From: Saprospiraceae bacterium
Lineage (GTDB): Bacteria; Bacteroidota; Bacteroidia; Chitinophagales; Saprospiraceae
DNA length: 39,756 bases
Assembly: GCA_020630955.1 (NCBI GenBank)
Contig: JAHDIE010000032.1
Coordinates: 1-39,756 of the forward strand
Direction: 5' to 3'
The first letter of the stretch is position 1; each line of letters begins with the position of its first letter. The notes under the pieces are model-generated. The model saw nothing but the letters and a program-made list of their open reading frames with translations, was not told where the DNA came from and did no database searches. The position numbers and the translations under genes are program-made. Below are positions 10,191 to 18,612 of this stretch, piece by piece.

Positions 10191-10484
10191 TTCATAGAAC
10201 CCTACAGCATTTTAAATAGCTTCTTTAAATTGTATTACTATTTTTTAGTATTTGCCTTATCGTTATTAAGTTTGGGGGTATTCCTTTGTTTAACATTCTT
10301 TAAATTAATGTTTCTTCAAGGCGATCATTTTTCTTAGATCAGATAATATGTTTGTCCCAAAAATTAATTTCCATTTCTGTAAAAAATATTGAGATTATTG
10401 GAACTTTTTAGAAGTGTTAATAAAAGTGACAGTTCAAAAAAACTCCGTCAAAAGGGTAATTAGATAAACAAAAAACAAAAGTTG
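10191..10484. other. 294-base gap before small helical protein gene
   Basis: No coding frame is seen. TATGTTTG at 10347-10354 fits the -7 consensus and would give a leader of about 130 bases for the gene at 10485. The last 40 bases are A-rich, as is common before Bacteroidota starts. No terminator for the ABC-F gene could be identified. Confidence 0.4.
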
Positions 10485-10934
10485 ATGTTCGAGAATTTAA
10501 AAAGAATGGCTATGCAAAAGATGGCTGAAAAAATGATTTCTAACAGTTTGAGCTCAGAGGCTACGAATGAGGCAGCAAGCGAAGGAGCTGGTGCACTTAT
10601 GGAAGCTGTAAAATCAAAGTTAGGTGCTGGTAGCTTGGAAGAGATAAAAGATTTATTCTCTTCAGGTGGGTCTTCAATGCAGGAAAACGCTATTTTTCAG
10701 AACGTCCAAAATAAAATGCAGGAAATACTGCAATCTAAAGGAATGAGTGCTGAAGAAGCACAATCTGAAGCTGGTAATACGATACCAGATTTAGTAAGTG
10801 GATTGAGAGAAAAATTTGAGTCGAGTGCTGAAGCTGATAAAGAGTGGGATTTTTCACAATTGACAAACTTAGCAAGTGGTTTAGCAGGAGGTAATGCAGC
10901 AGATTTGTTGAATAAAGCTAAAAACTTGTTTTAA
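10485..10934 (+). CDS. Small helical acidic protein of unknown function
   Basis: A 149-residue protein with no signal peptide or membrane helix. It is rich in Ala, Glu, Ser, Met and Lys. Predicted amphipathic helices (FENLKRMAMQKMAEKMISNS; AIFQNVQNKMQEILQSKGM) alternate with Gly/Ser stretches (FSSGGSS, LASGLAGG). It recalls short Bacteroidota proteins of DUF937-like texture, but I do not recognise a family and assign no function. ATG 10485 is preferred over the preceding in-frame TTG. The gene is monocistronic, bounded by a long A-rich leader and the strongest terminator in the window, which suggests an abundant transcript. Confidence 0.7.
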   Translation: MFENLKRMAMQKMAEKMISNSLSSEATNEAASEGAGALMEAVKSKLGAGSLEEIKDLFSSGGSSMQENAIFQNVQNKMQEILQSKGMSAEEAQSEAGNTIPDLVSGLREKFESSAEADKEWDFSQLTNLASGLAGGNAADLLNKAKNLF

Positions 10935-10962
10935 GAACTATAAGGTTTTCTTTTAAAGGGTA

Positions 10963-10992
10963 GGTCGGTCAGAGATGATCGGCCTTTTTTTT
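10963..10992 (+). terminator. Intrinsic terminator after the 149-residue protein gene
   Basis: GGTCGGTCA (10963-10971) pairs with TGATCGGCC (10976-10984) with two G-U pairs, and eight T residues follow (10985-10992). It sits 28 bases after the stop codon at 10934 and just before the end of the convergent histidine kinase gene. Confidence 0.9.
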
Positions 10993-11010
10993 GTTATTAA
11001 ATTACCTCAA

Positions 11011-12318
11011 TTATTTTTTTAACGTAAAATAAAAAGTAGAACCAAAGTCTAATTTGGACTCCACCCATATTTTACCTTTATGATTTTCTATAATTTTTTT
11101 ACATGTAGCAAGACCTATTCCAGATCCTTCATATTCTGAAGTATGATGAAGCTTTTTGAAGGGAGTAAAAATTTTGGTTGAATCTACAGGATTTATTCCT
11201 ATTCCATTGTCTGTAACACTTATTGTAAAATAATTAGGCCCTTCAGTCGACTCAATTGTAATTTTTGGGCTGGTGTTATTTTTTTTAAATTTTATTGCAT
11301 TTGAGATTAAATTTTGAAGGAGTTGAAAAATCTGTATTGGGACACCTTCTATGGTTGGAAGTTTATTATTATCAATAACAGTGCTCGTTTTTTCAATGAG
11401 ATTTTTGAGACTAATTTTCACATCTTCCACTATTAAATTTAAATCTACTTCGGTTTTGAGTGTTTTATTACTTAATTGAGAAAACTCAAGAAGATCAGTA
11501 ATTAGTTGATTCATATTCTTTGAGCTCTTTTGGATAATATCAATATATTCCTTTGTATTTTCGTTTTCCAATTTATTTTTCTCAAGTTCTTTTTTCAACA
11601 GACCTGTAAAACTATATATAGTCCTGATTGGTTGTTTTAGATCATGTGCAGTGGTATGTGCATATTGATCCAATTCTTTATTACTAATTTCCAGTTTAGT
11701 TTGTGTTTCCTGTAACTTGTTTTTTTTATCTTGAAGGTATTCTCTATTCTTCTCTAGCTTTGTAATTAGTTTTTCGTACTGTATTTTAAATATGAACAAC
11801 GGAATAGTGGTTAGTATTAAAGCTATAAGACTTATGACCAAGTAATAGGTTTTATTAAATTGATCGGTCTGACTCCTGAAATAGTTTATTTCTTGGGCTG
11901 TACCAGCCTGAAAATAATGATAAAGAATTAACATAGCGGCTATAAAAATCCAAAACAGCCCACTTCTTTTCCCTGAGATGACAAAAGCAATTACTGGTAC
12001 AATAAAAAGTGCATGAGTGTCCTCAGAGAAAATTCCACCTGTTTTTAAGGATAAATTGAATATCGAAATAGCAATTAAGGCTGATATAATATTACCAATT
12101 ATTTGAAAAGATTTGGTGATTTTGAAAAGCAGGAGAAGTAGGCATATGGCCACAAACATGCTGATAAACGGGAAACCAGAATTCAGATCGAAAAATGAGT
12201 TAATGATGTAAAGCGATAATAATAAAATAGCACATAAGAATAGTGTGTATACAAAAATTGTTGCTCTTGTATTATCTTCTTGAATTTCAAATTTTGGAAC
12301 CAACCAAGTCTTTAACAT
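11011..12318 (-). CDS. Orphan membrane sensor histidine kinase
   Basis: A 435-residue kinase. Six membrane helices lie in residues of about 20-178 with almost no extracellular domain, so the sensor is probably the membrane bundle itself. A coiled coil (about 181-216) leads to the HisKA helix, with the phospho-acceptor His225 in AHTTAHDLKQPIRT. The ATPase part has the N box LLQNLISNAIKF, G1 DNGIGI and G2 GSGIGLA, so the kinase is intact. The HDLKQP form of the H box is that of phytochrome-like and Bacteroidota hybrid-type kinases. No response regulator is adjacent. It ends close to the terminator of the convergent small-protein gene; its signal is unknown. Confidence 0.9.
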   Translation of the reverse strand: MLKTWLVPKFEIQEDNTRATIFVYTLFLCAILLLSLYIINSFFDLNSGFPFISMFVAICLLLLLFKITKSFQIIGNIISALIAISIFNLSLKTGGIFSEDTHALFIVPVIAFVISGKRSGLFWIFIAAMLILYHYFQAGTAQEINYFRSQTDQFNKTYYLVISLIALILTTIPLFIFKIQYEKLITKLEKNREYLQDKKNKLQETQTKLEISNKELDQYAHTTAHDLKQPIRTIYSFTGLLKKELEKNKLENENTKEYIDIIQKSSKNMNQLITDLLEFSQLSNKTLKTEVDLNLIVEDVKISLKNLIEKTSTVIDNNKLPTIEGVPIQIFQLLQNLISNAIKFKKNNTSPKITIESTEGPNYFTISVTDNGIGINPVDSTKIFTPFKKLHHTSEYEGSGIGLATCKKIIENHKGKIWVESKLDFGSTFYFTLKK

Positions 12319-12453
12319 GGTATGTTAAACTTTAAATTTGACTAAATACTAAATGCCATTGATCAGATTACATTCTAAAATAATAAATTTTTAAATGCCT
12401 TGGGATCTTATTACTTGAAAAGTAAGGAGTGAGACTTTTGGTGGTCAGCCGAA

Positions 12454-13953
12454 TTAATATCTTTTCTTCTTTTTTGTAGATTTTTTTGAATCACTTGTAG
12501 CTTTTTTATTTCCTTTCCTGTGATTTTTACTTCCACCACTTCTTCCTTTGGAGCGTCTATCTCTACCATATCGATTACTCCCAGATCTTCCACCACGTCC
12601 TCGACCTCCTTCTTTTCGATCACTTTTTTCGGTTTCAGTATTTAGGTCTTTATTGGAACCTAGGTTGAGTTGATCTAACTGAATGGACAATAGATTTTCA
12701 ATTAATTCTTCCTTTGATATACTGGAAAATAATTTGCTTACCTTTTTAACCAACTTAGCATTTAGTCTTTCACTCTGGTTGGTCATTAAGATATTTTCTG
12801 CCCATTTTTCAATTCTAATAGAAGCAATTTTATCTGCATCAGGAATCTCTACCTGTTGGAAATTAATTTTTAACTTTTTTTCGAAATTTCGAATCTTATA
12901 ACCTTCACGGCCATTTATGAATGAGATAGATATACCCTTTTTGCCTGCTCGTGCTGTTCTGCCACTTCTATGGGTGTAGTATGATTCATCATCTGGGACT
13001 GTAAAATGGAATACATGCGTGAGGTCATTAACATCAATACCTCTTGCGGCAACATCTGTGGCTATTAACAATTGAAGATCATTTTTCTTAAATCGTCCCA
13101 TTACCCGATCTCTTTGTTTTTGAGATAGATCTCCATGAATGGCATCCGCTTTGTAATTGATTTGTAATAGGCTTTCTGCTAGTTCCTGCGTGTCTCTTTT
13201 CGTTCTACAAAAAACCACTGCTCGCATTTCAGGATAAATGTCTATGAACCGACATAATGCTTCTAGTTTATCTGATCTCTTAAGCACTGCAAATTGATGC
13301 TCAATATTGGTATTGACTTTATTCTTAACATCAATTTTGACCTCCACAGGATCTTCCATGTATTTTTTTACAATCTTCTTAATTTCAGAAGGCATTGTTG
13401 CTGAGAATAGCCAAGTCAATTTTTCAACAGGTGTATAACTAAGAATTTTATCCAACTCTTTTTTGAAACCCATGTTCAGCATTTCATCGGCCTCATCCAT
13501 TACAAGGTATTCCAGCTCATCTAGAAATACAGCTTTTCTTTTGATAAGATCAATTAATCTACCTGGTGTAGCAATGATTACTTGGGTTGGTTTTTTTAAT
13601 GCCCTGATTTGATTTGATATCGCTGCTCCTCCATACACAGCCAATACATTTACTTTTTCCATGTATTTTGAAAAAGTTTCTAGTTGCTCAGCAATTTGCT
13701 GTCCTAATTCTCGAGTAGGGGCAAGCACCAGCGCTTGCGTTGAGCGATTGGAAGGATCGATCCGTTCTAAAAGGGGAAGTCCAAATGCAGCAGTTTTTCC
13801 TGTTCCAGTTTGTGCCAGACCAATAAAGTCTGAGTGGCCTTCTAACAAAAGAGGAATAGCTTGTTCTTGTATTTCTGTTGGTTTTGTAAACTCTAATTCT
13901 TCTAGAACTTTTAGAATTGGTTTTGATAACCCTAATTGTTTGAACTTACCCAA
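12454..13953 (-). CDS. DEAD-box ATP-dependent RNA helicase
   Basis: A protein of 499 residues if it starts at the TTG at 13953. All helicase motifs are present in order: Q motif (PTEIQEQAIP), I (AQTGTGKT), Ia (PTRELGQQ), Ib (TPGRLID), II (DEAD), III (SAT), V (ATDVAARGID) and VI (HRSGRTARAG). The C-terminal 80 residues are basic and Gly/Arg/Ser/Lys-rich (GGRGRGGRSGSNRYGRDRR, ending KKKKRY), an RNA-binding tail as in CsdA/RhlE-type helicases that remodel rRNA and mRNA. The frame has no ATG near its start: TTG 13953 puts KFKQLGLS at the N-terminus like other family members, follows an A-rich leader, and lies about 20 bases after the probable transcription start. A further TTG at 13977 overlaps the -7 box and is unlikely. 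Confidence 0.9.
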   Translation of the reverse strand: MGKFKQLGLSKPILKVLEELEFTKPTEIQEQAIPLLLEGHSDFIGLAQTGTGKTAAFGLPLLERIDPSNRSTQALVLAPTRELGQQIAEQLETFSKYMEKVNVLAVYGGAAISNQIRALKKPTQVIIATPGRLIDLIKRKAVFLDELEYLVMDEADEMLNMGFKKELDKILSYTPVEKLTWLFSATMPSEIKKIVKKYMEDPVEVKIDVKNKVNTNIEHQFAVLKRSDKLEALCRFIDIYPEMRAVVFCRTKRDTQELAESLLQINYKADAIHGDLSQKQRDRVMGRFKKNDLQLLIATDVAARGIDVNDLTHVFHFTVPDDESYYTHRSGRTARAGKKGISISFINGREGYKIRNFEKKLKINFQQVEIPDADKIASIRIEKWAENILMTNQSERLNAKLVKKVSKLFSSISKEELIENLLSIQLDQLNLGSNKDLNTETEKSDRKEGGRGRGGRSGSNRYGRDRRSKGRSGGSKNHRKGNKKATSDSKKSTKKKKRY

Positions 13954-13970
13954 GGTGATTTTTTTAATGT

Positions 13971-13982
13971 GCTGCAAATGTA
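13971..13982 (-). promoter_or_regulatory. Promoter element of the DEAD-box helicase gene
   Basis: On the - strand this reads TACATTTGCAGC, an exact -7 box and identical over 12 bases to the ABC-F promoter element. CTTG lies 18 bases upstream (14001-14004), near the -33 position. It helps to fix the helicase start at TTG 13953. Confidence 0.6.
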
Positions 13983-14083
13983 GGCTTAATAAGCTAGAGA
14001 CAAGTTCTTATAGCAGTTAATTACAAAAATTCGACTGTTTTTTAAATGATTACTGGGAATATGGGAGAATTTTAGACTTTTCT

Positions 14084-14806
14084 CTAATTATTGAATGCTT
14101 CCCATAATGTTTTCATCTCTTTTTCAGTTAGATCTCTCCAATATCCTTGATCAAGGTCTAACTTGATATGCATAATTCGGATTCTCTTCAATGTTTTAAC
14201 ATTATACCCAAAATGTTCACACATTCTTCTAATCTGCCGATTTAGACCTTGAGTAAGAATAATGCGAAATTTATTTTTTGAAAGAAGTTCTATTTGACAG
14301 GGTTTTGTAATTGTTCCAAGTATTGGGACGCCCGTTGCCATTTGTTTAGCAAATCTATTTGTTAAAGGGCGATCCACTGTTACAATGTATTCTTTCTCAT
14401 GGTTGTTTTCTACTCGCAGTATCTTATTTACAATGTCACCATCATTTGTCAGAAGGATCAAACCAGTGGATGCTTTGTCTAATCTTCCGATAGGGAAAAT
14501 CCTTTCTGGATAATTAAGATAGCTTATGATGTTGTCGGGATCTTTTGAATCAGTGGTGCAGGTAATGCCTGGAGGTTTATGTAAGACAAGGTAAACATGC
14601 TTCGGATTAGCTTTTAGCGATTTGCCTTTTACGGTAACTTTATCATTAGGAAATACCCTATTCCCTTTTTTAGCAATTTTTCCATTCAATCTGACCAAAC
14701 CTAATTCGATGAGCTTGTCGGCCTCTCTTCTTGAGCACATTCCTGTGTTGCTGATGAATTTGTTTAGACTTATTGATTCTTGGTTCATTATTTTGAAACT
14801 GTCCAT
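14084..14806 (-). CDS. rluF: 23S rRNA pseudouridine synthase, RluF-like
   Basis: A 240-residue enzyme of the RsuA/RluB/E/F group that converts uridine to pseudouridine in RNA. An S4 RNA-binding domain covers about residues 10-60 (SLNKFISNTGMCSRREADKL, then GNRVFPNDKVTV). The catalytic motif is GRLDKASTGLILLTNDGD, whose Asp is the nucleophile. The C-terminal block RQIRRMCEHFGYNVKTLKRI is characteristic. The choice of RluF over RluB/E rests on overall look and is moderate. ATG 14806 is used; an in-frame ATG at 14788 is also possible. It stands divergent from the sulfatase gene. Confidence 0.85.
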   Translation of the reverse strand: MDSFKIMNQESISLNKFISNTGMCSRREADKLIELGLVRLNGKIAKKGNRVFPNDKVTVKGKSLKANPKHVYLVLHKPPGITCTTDSKDPDNIISYLNYPERIFPIGRLDKASTGLILLTNDGDIVNKILRVENNHEKEYIVTVDRPLTNRFAKQMATGVPILGTITKPCQIELLSKNKFRIILTQGLNRQIRRMCEHFGYNVKTLKRIRIMHIKLDLDQGYWRDLTEKEMKTLWEAFNN

Positions 14807-14897
14807 CAAAGTTGAATAAATTTTTTGATTTTCTAAATCATATTAAATGTCTGCTAGTAAAAATGTTATTTGTATCTTCAAAGGAAATGAATTTTTT

Positions 14898-16319
14898 ATG
14901 TCCAAATATATTATGCTATTCCTCATTCTTTTTTCGGCTTGTAAGCATAAAGATGAGACAAAGGTCAAAAAGCCAAATGTAATCATAATAATGACTGATG
15001 ATCAAGGATATCAAGATGTTGCTTGTTATGGTTCACCAGATATCAAGACTCCAAACTTGGATCAAATGGCTAAAGAAGGTTTGCGGTTAACAAATTTTTA
15101 TGCTGCGCAGGCTGTTTGCTCTGCGTCAAGAGCAGGGATATTAACGGGTTGCTATCCCAATCGTCTTGGCATTCATGGTGCATTTATGCCTAAAAGTAAG
15201 AAAGGCCTCAATTTGGATGAGCTTACAATAGCTGAAATGCTTAAAACAAAAAATTATGCAACTGCAATCTTTGGAAAGTGGCACTTAGGGGATCATCCTG
15301 ATTTCCTTCCTCTTCAGCAAGGTTTTGATGAGTTTTTTGGAATTCCGTATTCTAATGATATGTGGCCTTACCATCCCCAACAAGGACCGATTTTTAATTT
15401 CGATATACTGCCATTAATTAAAGATAATTCGGTCGTTGATACTTTGACTGATCAATCAATGTTGACCACCCAAATCACTGAGCACAGCGTAGACTTTATC
15501 AATCGAAATAAGGAAAATCCATTCTTTCTTTATGTTGCACATCCACAACCCCATGTTCCATTGTTTGTTTCAGATAAGTTTAAAGGTAAATCAGAAAGAG
15601 GTTTATACGGAGATGTGATTATGGAGATAGATTGGTCTGTTGGACAAATTCTTAAGGCACTCAAGGTAAATGGCATTGACGAAAATACCTTGGTAGTGTT
15701 TACTTCTGACAATGGCCCTTGGCTTAATTACGGCGAACATGCTGGCAGCGCACTTCCCCTCCGCGAAGGAAAAGGAACTGCTTGGGAAGGTGGACAAAGA
15801 GAACCATGCATCATGCGATTCCCAAATAGCTTTAAAGCTGGTATTGAAATTAAGACTCCATTGATGAATATAGATCTTCTACCAACCATTGCTCATTTGA
15901 CCAAGACAGCTCTCCCAGAAAGGATTATTGATGGAAAAAACGCTTGGTCTGTCCTCGTTGGTGATACAACAAAGTGCCCTCAGGAAGCTTATTTTTATTA
16001 TTATAAGGTAAATGAACTACACGCGATACGTTATCAACAATGGAAAATGTATTTTCCACATAAATACAGGACCCTCAATGGTAGAAAAGGTGGAAAAGGT
16101 GGTCTTCCTGTAAAATATGACCATATTGATTTGAATGAAATAGAATTGTATGATCTTGAAAATGATATCGCTGAAACAAAGAATATAGCTGACGATCACC
16201 CTGATCTGATTATCAAAATGAAAAAACTAGCAAATGAAATGCGTGAAAGGTTAGGTGACTCTTTAAGAGATCAAAAGGGATCAGAGACACGCTCTATAGG
16301 TATGATTTCTGAGGATTAA
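14898..16319 (+). CDS. Lipoprotein sulfatase (Cys-type)
   Basis: A 473-residue arylsulfatase-type enzyme that hydrolyses sulfate esters outside the cytoplasmic membrane. The ATG at 14898 is preferred over 14847 because it starts a lipoprotein signal (MSKYIMLFLILFSAC, lipidated Cys15) and has AAAGGA about 12 bases upstream. The metal site begins IMTDDQGYQD. The modification motif is CSASRAGILTG with Cys74, which must be turned into formylglycine. Further signatures are FGKWHLGD, HPQPHVPLF and FTSDNGPW. Length is normal. No maturation enzyme or polysaccharide-utilisation genes are adjacent, so the substrate is open (glycan or small sulfate ester). It may be co-transcribed with the ATPase gene 23 bases on. 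Confidence 0.93.
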   Translation: MSKYIMLFLILFSACKHKDETKVKKPNVIIIMTDDQGYQDVACYGSPDIKTPNLDQMAKEGLRLTNFYAAQAVCSASRAGILTGCYPNRLGIHGAFMPKSKKGLNLDELTIAEMLKTKNYATAIFGKWHLGDHPDFLPLQQGFDEFFGIPYSNDMWPYHPQQGPIFNFDILPLIKDNSVVDTLTDQSMLTTQITEHSVDFINRNKENPFFLYVAHPQPHVPLFVSDKFKGKSERGLYGDVIMEIDWSVGQILKALKVNGIDENTLVVFTSDNGPWLNYGEHAGSALPLREGKGTAWEGGQREPCIMRFPNSFKAGIEIKTPLMNIDLLPTIAHLTKTALPERIIDGKNAWSVLVGDTTKCPQEAYFYYYKVNELHAIRYQQWKMYFPHKYRTLNGRKGGKGGLPVKYDHIDLNEIELYDLENDIAETKNIADDHPDLIIKMKKLANEMRERLGDSLRDQKGSETRSIGMISED

Positions 16320-16342
16320 AAAAGCAAAAATCCTGTACAATT

Positions 16343-17137
16343 ATGACATATCTAAAATCACTATCGATTAATACAGAAAGGGTTAATCCATTTCCTTATA
16401 ATATAAGCGCCATTAAATATGCCAAGAATATTGATCTTCGTAGTAAGATAAACTTCTTTATTGGAGATAATGGGACTGGAAAGTCTAGTTTGTTGGAAAC
16501 AATTGCCTTCAGACTGCAATTGCCTCATATGGATGGTTCGGATTATAAAAAGAAATCATTTGAGGCAGCTATCAAACTTAGTCCTGATCTTGAACTAGAG
16601 TTTAATATTAATAAACCACGCGGATTCTTTTTTAGAGCAGAGGATTTTGGTGACTATATTAATAGTGTAAGTAGAGCAGATCAAGATGTTCATTCACATC
16701 TAAAATCTTTGGAAGGCGAAGTTCCAAATCACATTATTCAAGAAATGAAAGACAATGCTAACTATCAGCTATATCATATGCGTTTAAATTATGGTCAAGA
16801 ACTAAATAGTTTCTCTCATGGTGAAGCTTACTTGAAAATTATTGGAGAAAAAGTTAGCAAACCGGGTATATATCTTTTGGATGAACCTGAAGCAGCTTTG
16901 TCACCTGCAAAGCAATTGTCTTTGATATATCAGATCATAGAGCATCTCAATAATCATATGTCTCAATTTATTATCGCAACCCATTCTCCAATCATCATGT
17001 CAATACCCAATGCCAATATCTATGAAATAACAGAAGCTGGTATGGAGAAAACAAAACTTGAAGACACAGAGCATTATCAAATCACAAAGGGATTCCTCAA
17101 TAATCCGGAAATTTACTTAAAACATTTACTAGACTAA
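16343..17137 (+). CDS. AAA family ATPase of ABC/SMC type (COG3910-like)
   Basis: A 264-residue soluble single-domain ATPase. Walker A is GDNGTGKSS (41-49), the signature-like SHGEAYLKI is around residues 155-163, Walker B is IYLLDEPEAALSP (about 174-186), and the switch His lies in IIATHSPIIMS. This is the compact ABC-type fold without a coiled coil or partner domain that is widespread as COG3910-like predicted ATPases, whose function is unknown. There is no nuclease or toxin gene next to it, so a defence role is not supported. It may be expressed with the upstream sulfatase, though the two have no evident functional link. Confidence 0.88.
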   Translation: MTYLKSLSINTERVNPFPYNISAIKYAKNIDLRSKINFFIGDNGTGKSSLLETIAFRLQLPHMDGSDYKKKSFEAAIKLSPDLELEFNINKPRGFFFRAEDFGDYINSVSRADQDVHSHLKSLEGEVPNHIIQEMKDNANYQLYHMRLNYGQELNSFSHGEAYLKIIGEKVSKPGIYLLDEPEAALSPAKQLSLIYQIIEHLNNHMSQFIIATHSPIIMSIPNANIYEITEAGMEKTKLEDTEHYQITKGFLNNPEIYLKHLLD

Positions 17138-17182
17138 TTTTCTTTTATTGATGTAGGTTTAAATTTTGTTGAGATTAATATT

Positions 17183-17764
17183 TTATTTTAAAATATTGTA
17201 TTCTAACAATTCATCATCTGTCATCCAATGGATGTCGTCCGCCGATGCAGCATTAATGGTAAAGTAATAAAAATCTTCCGCTTCGTTTTGCGTAAATCCG
17301 ATTGATTGATAATAGTCAATATATGGTTGATGGTTTTGGTGGCCAACAGGAAAAGAGCTTGCCTCGTTGCTGCCATCACTCCAGGAATGAACACCAATTC
17401 GTGTATTTGATCCTTTGGTTCTCGAATTACCTGCTAGAAAAAAATCCGTTCCACCAGAAGCAACAAAACCATCCTCTTGAATGTGAATATCCATTTTTCT
17501 ATCAAAGACTATTTTAGAGACTTGGAGATTTATTTCATCATCTTTTGACCCTGGTACCTCTTTGATATTTATTCTATTTAAGTTTGGATGATCAGCAATC
17601 ATCTCTTCAAAATTGTCAAGCGTAGAGCTTCGAATCGTACCGTCCATTTCAATGGTGTTCTCATCAATTACTTTAAATATCCCATATTTCGTTTTACTTG
17701 TCCCTTCATTGGAGCAAGCGTTAATTAAAAATAGCTGAATTGTAATTACTAAAAGGACTCTCAT
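17183..17764 (-). CDS. Lipoprotein with ClpP/crotonase-like fold (COG3904-like)
   Basis: A 193-residue lipoprotein, signal MRVLLVITIQLFLINAC with lipidated Cys17. The mature part reads like the periplasmic ClpP/crotonase-fold proteins of the COG3904 type: an early strand IEMDGTIRSSTLDNFEEMI, then VASGGTDFFLAGNSRT and IGVHSW. Ser103 in the ASGG segment is placed like the nucleophile of SppA/ClpP-type proteases, and His126 is a possible partner, but activity has not been established for this family as far as I know. It overlaps the preceding lipoprotein gene by four bases, so the two are coupled. Confidence 0.65.
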   Translation of the reverse strand: MRVLLVITIQLFLINACSNEGTSKTKYGIFKVIDENTIEMDGTIRSSTLDNFEEMIADHPNLNRINIKEVPGSKDDEINLQVSKIVFDRKMDIHIQEDGFVASGGTDFFLAGNSRTKGSNTRIGVHSWSDGSNEASSFPVGHQNHQPYIDYYQSIGFTQNEAEDFYYFTINAASADDIHWMTDDELLEYNILK

Positions 17765-18612
17765 TTTTTATTTTTATTGATGTTAAAAGGAAGTAATTTA
17801 TTTTTCTCAATTGGGTCTCTTTCAAAATTAATAATGCTCATTTTGTGAAGTAGTCCATCTTTTACAAGATTGGATTCCACTGGCATTTCAGTCGGAAGTA
17901 AAAAGCCATCAAAGTCTTTATAGTTTTCATAATATGCTGCACCAGTGATGAATTTGTAAAAGTCTCTTACTGTATATTCAACTTTTACTAATCTTTTTGT
18001 TTTGCTATCTATCCAGAGAACATATTGATCAATATTATTTTGAGGTTTGACAGTATTCCAAGATGCCAAGACCCCTTCTGTTTCTACTCCATTGATTATT
18101 TTTTGACCAATATAATCAATGGCAGTGGCTTCTTGGATTCGATTTGGCAATTCAATGAAATACTGATATGTGGGAATCCAGAATTTTAAATCTTTATTTT
18201 CAGTCAATATAGGATCTTCATTGGTATTCAGTTTGTACGTGTCCCAAGACTGAATTCCCCAAGTTTCTCCTTTTTTATTTCCATTCATTATTTTTAATCT
18301 TCCCTCGGTTGATTTTGGTATATAACTCAAGGTAAATTGCATTTCTTGTTCCGGAAATGGATGAGCCTGTTTCCCGAAAAACCCATAGAATTCATCTCTT
18401 AAGATGACAGAGTAGGTTTCAATGCTATCCCACATATGGCTATTATGTGCTGAGGCCATTTCTTGAATCAACTCTTGGGCTTTCTTTTGATGATTGGGAA
18501 AGTTGTAATCATTAGGCCTAAGGTCTGAGAGCTTAAGGAAATTCACGCAACCTATGATTAATACAGAAGTAAGTAGGAAAAGTAAAATCTTGCGTATTTC
18601 TTTATATTTCAT
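17761..18612 (-). CDS. Lipoprotein of unknown function
   Basis: A 283-residue lipoprotein with the signal KILLFLLTSVLIIGC (lipidated Cys about 22). The mature part is beta-rich (LWIDSKTKRLVKVEYTVRDF; FDGFLLPTEMPVES), reminiscent of LolA/LppX-like lipid-binding half-barrels that Bacteroidota carry in several DUF families, but I do not recognise the family. ATG 18612 is preferred over 18633, since it starts on the basic end of the signal and reduces overlap with the upstream esterase gene to 11 bases. It lies between the esterase and the ClpP-fold lipoprotein in one operon. Confidence 0.65.
   Translation of the reverse strand: MKYKEIRKILLFLLTSVLIIGCVNFLKLSDLRPNDYNFPNHQKKAQELIQEMASAHNSHMWDSIETYSVILRDEFYGFFGKQAHPFPEQEMQFTLSYIPKSTEGRLKIMNGNKKGETWGIQSWDTYKLNTNEDPILTENKDLKFWIPTYQYFIELPNRIQEATAIDYIGQKIINGVETEGVLASWNTVKPQNNIDQYVLWIDSKTKRLVKVEYTVRDFYKFITGAAYYENYKDFDGFLLPTEMPVESNLVKDGLLHKMSIINFERDPIEKNKLLPFNINKNKK

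Noticed and set aside
12411-12425. TTACTT-GAA-AAGTAA inverted repeat after the helicase
   Set aside because: Short, AT-rich, without T-run; indistinguishable from chance.
12411-12623. Acidic 70-residue frame overlapping the helicase 3' end
   Set aside because: It is the same strand in another frame of the repetitive Lys/Arg/Gly-rich tail; the low-complexity acidic peptide is a by-product of that composition.
16343-17137. AAA ATPase as part of an anti-phage defence system
   Set aside because: No partner nuclease, toxin or reverse transcriptase is adjacent; neighbours are a sulfatase and envelope lipoproteins.
17177-17197. Perfect 9-base inverted repeat AATATTTTA-TTT-TAAAATATT over the stop of the ClpP-fold lipoprotein gene
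   Set aside because: The arms are A/T only and overlap coding sequence; stability as a terminator is poor and chance is likely in this composition.
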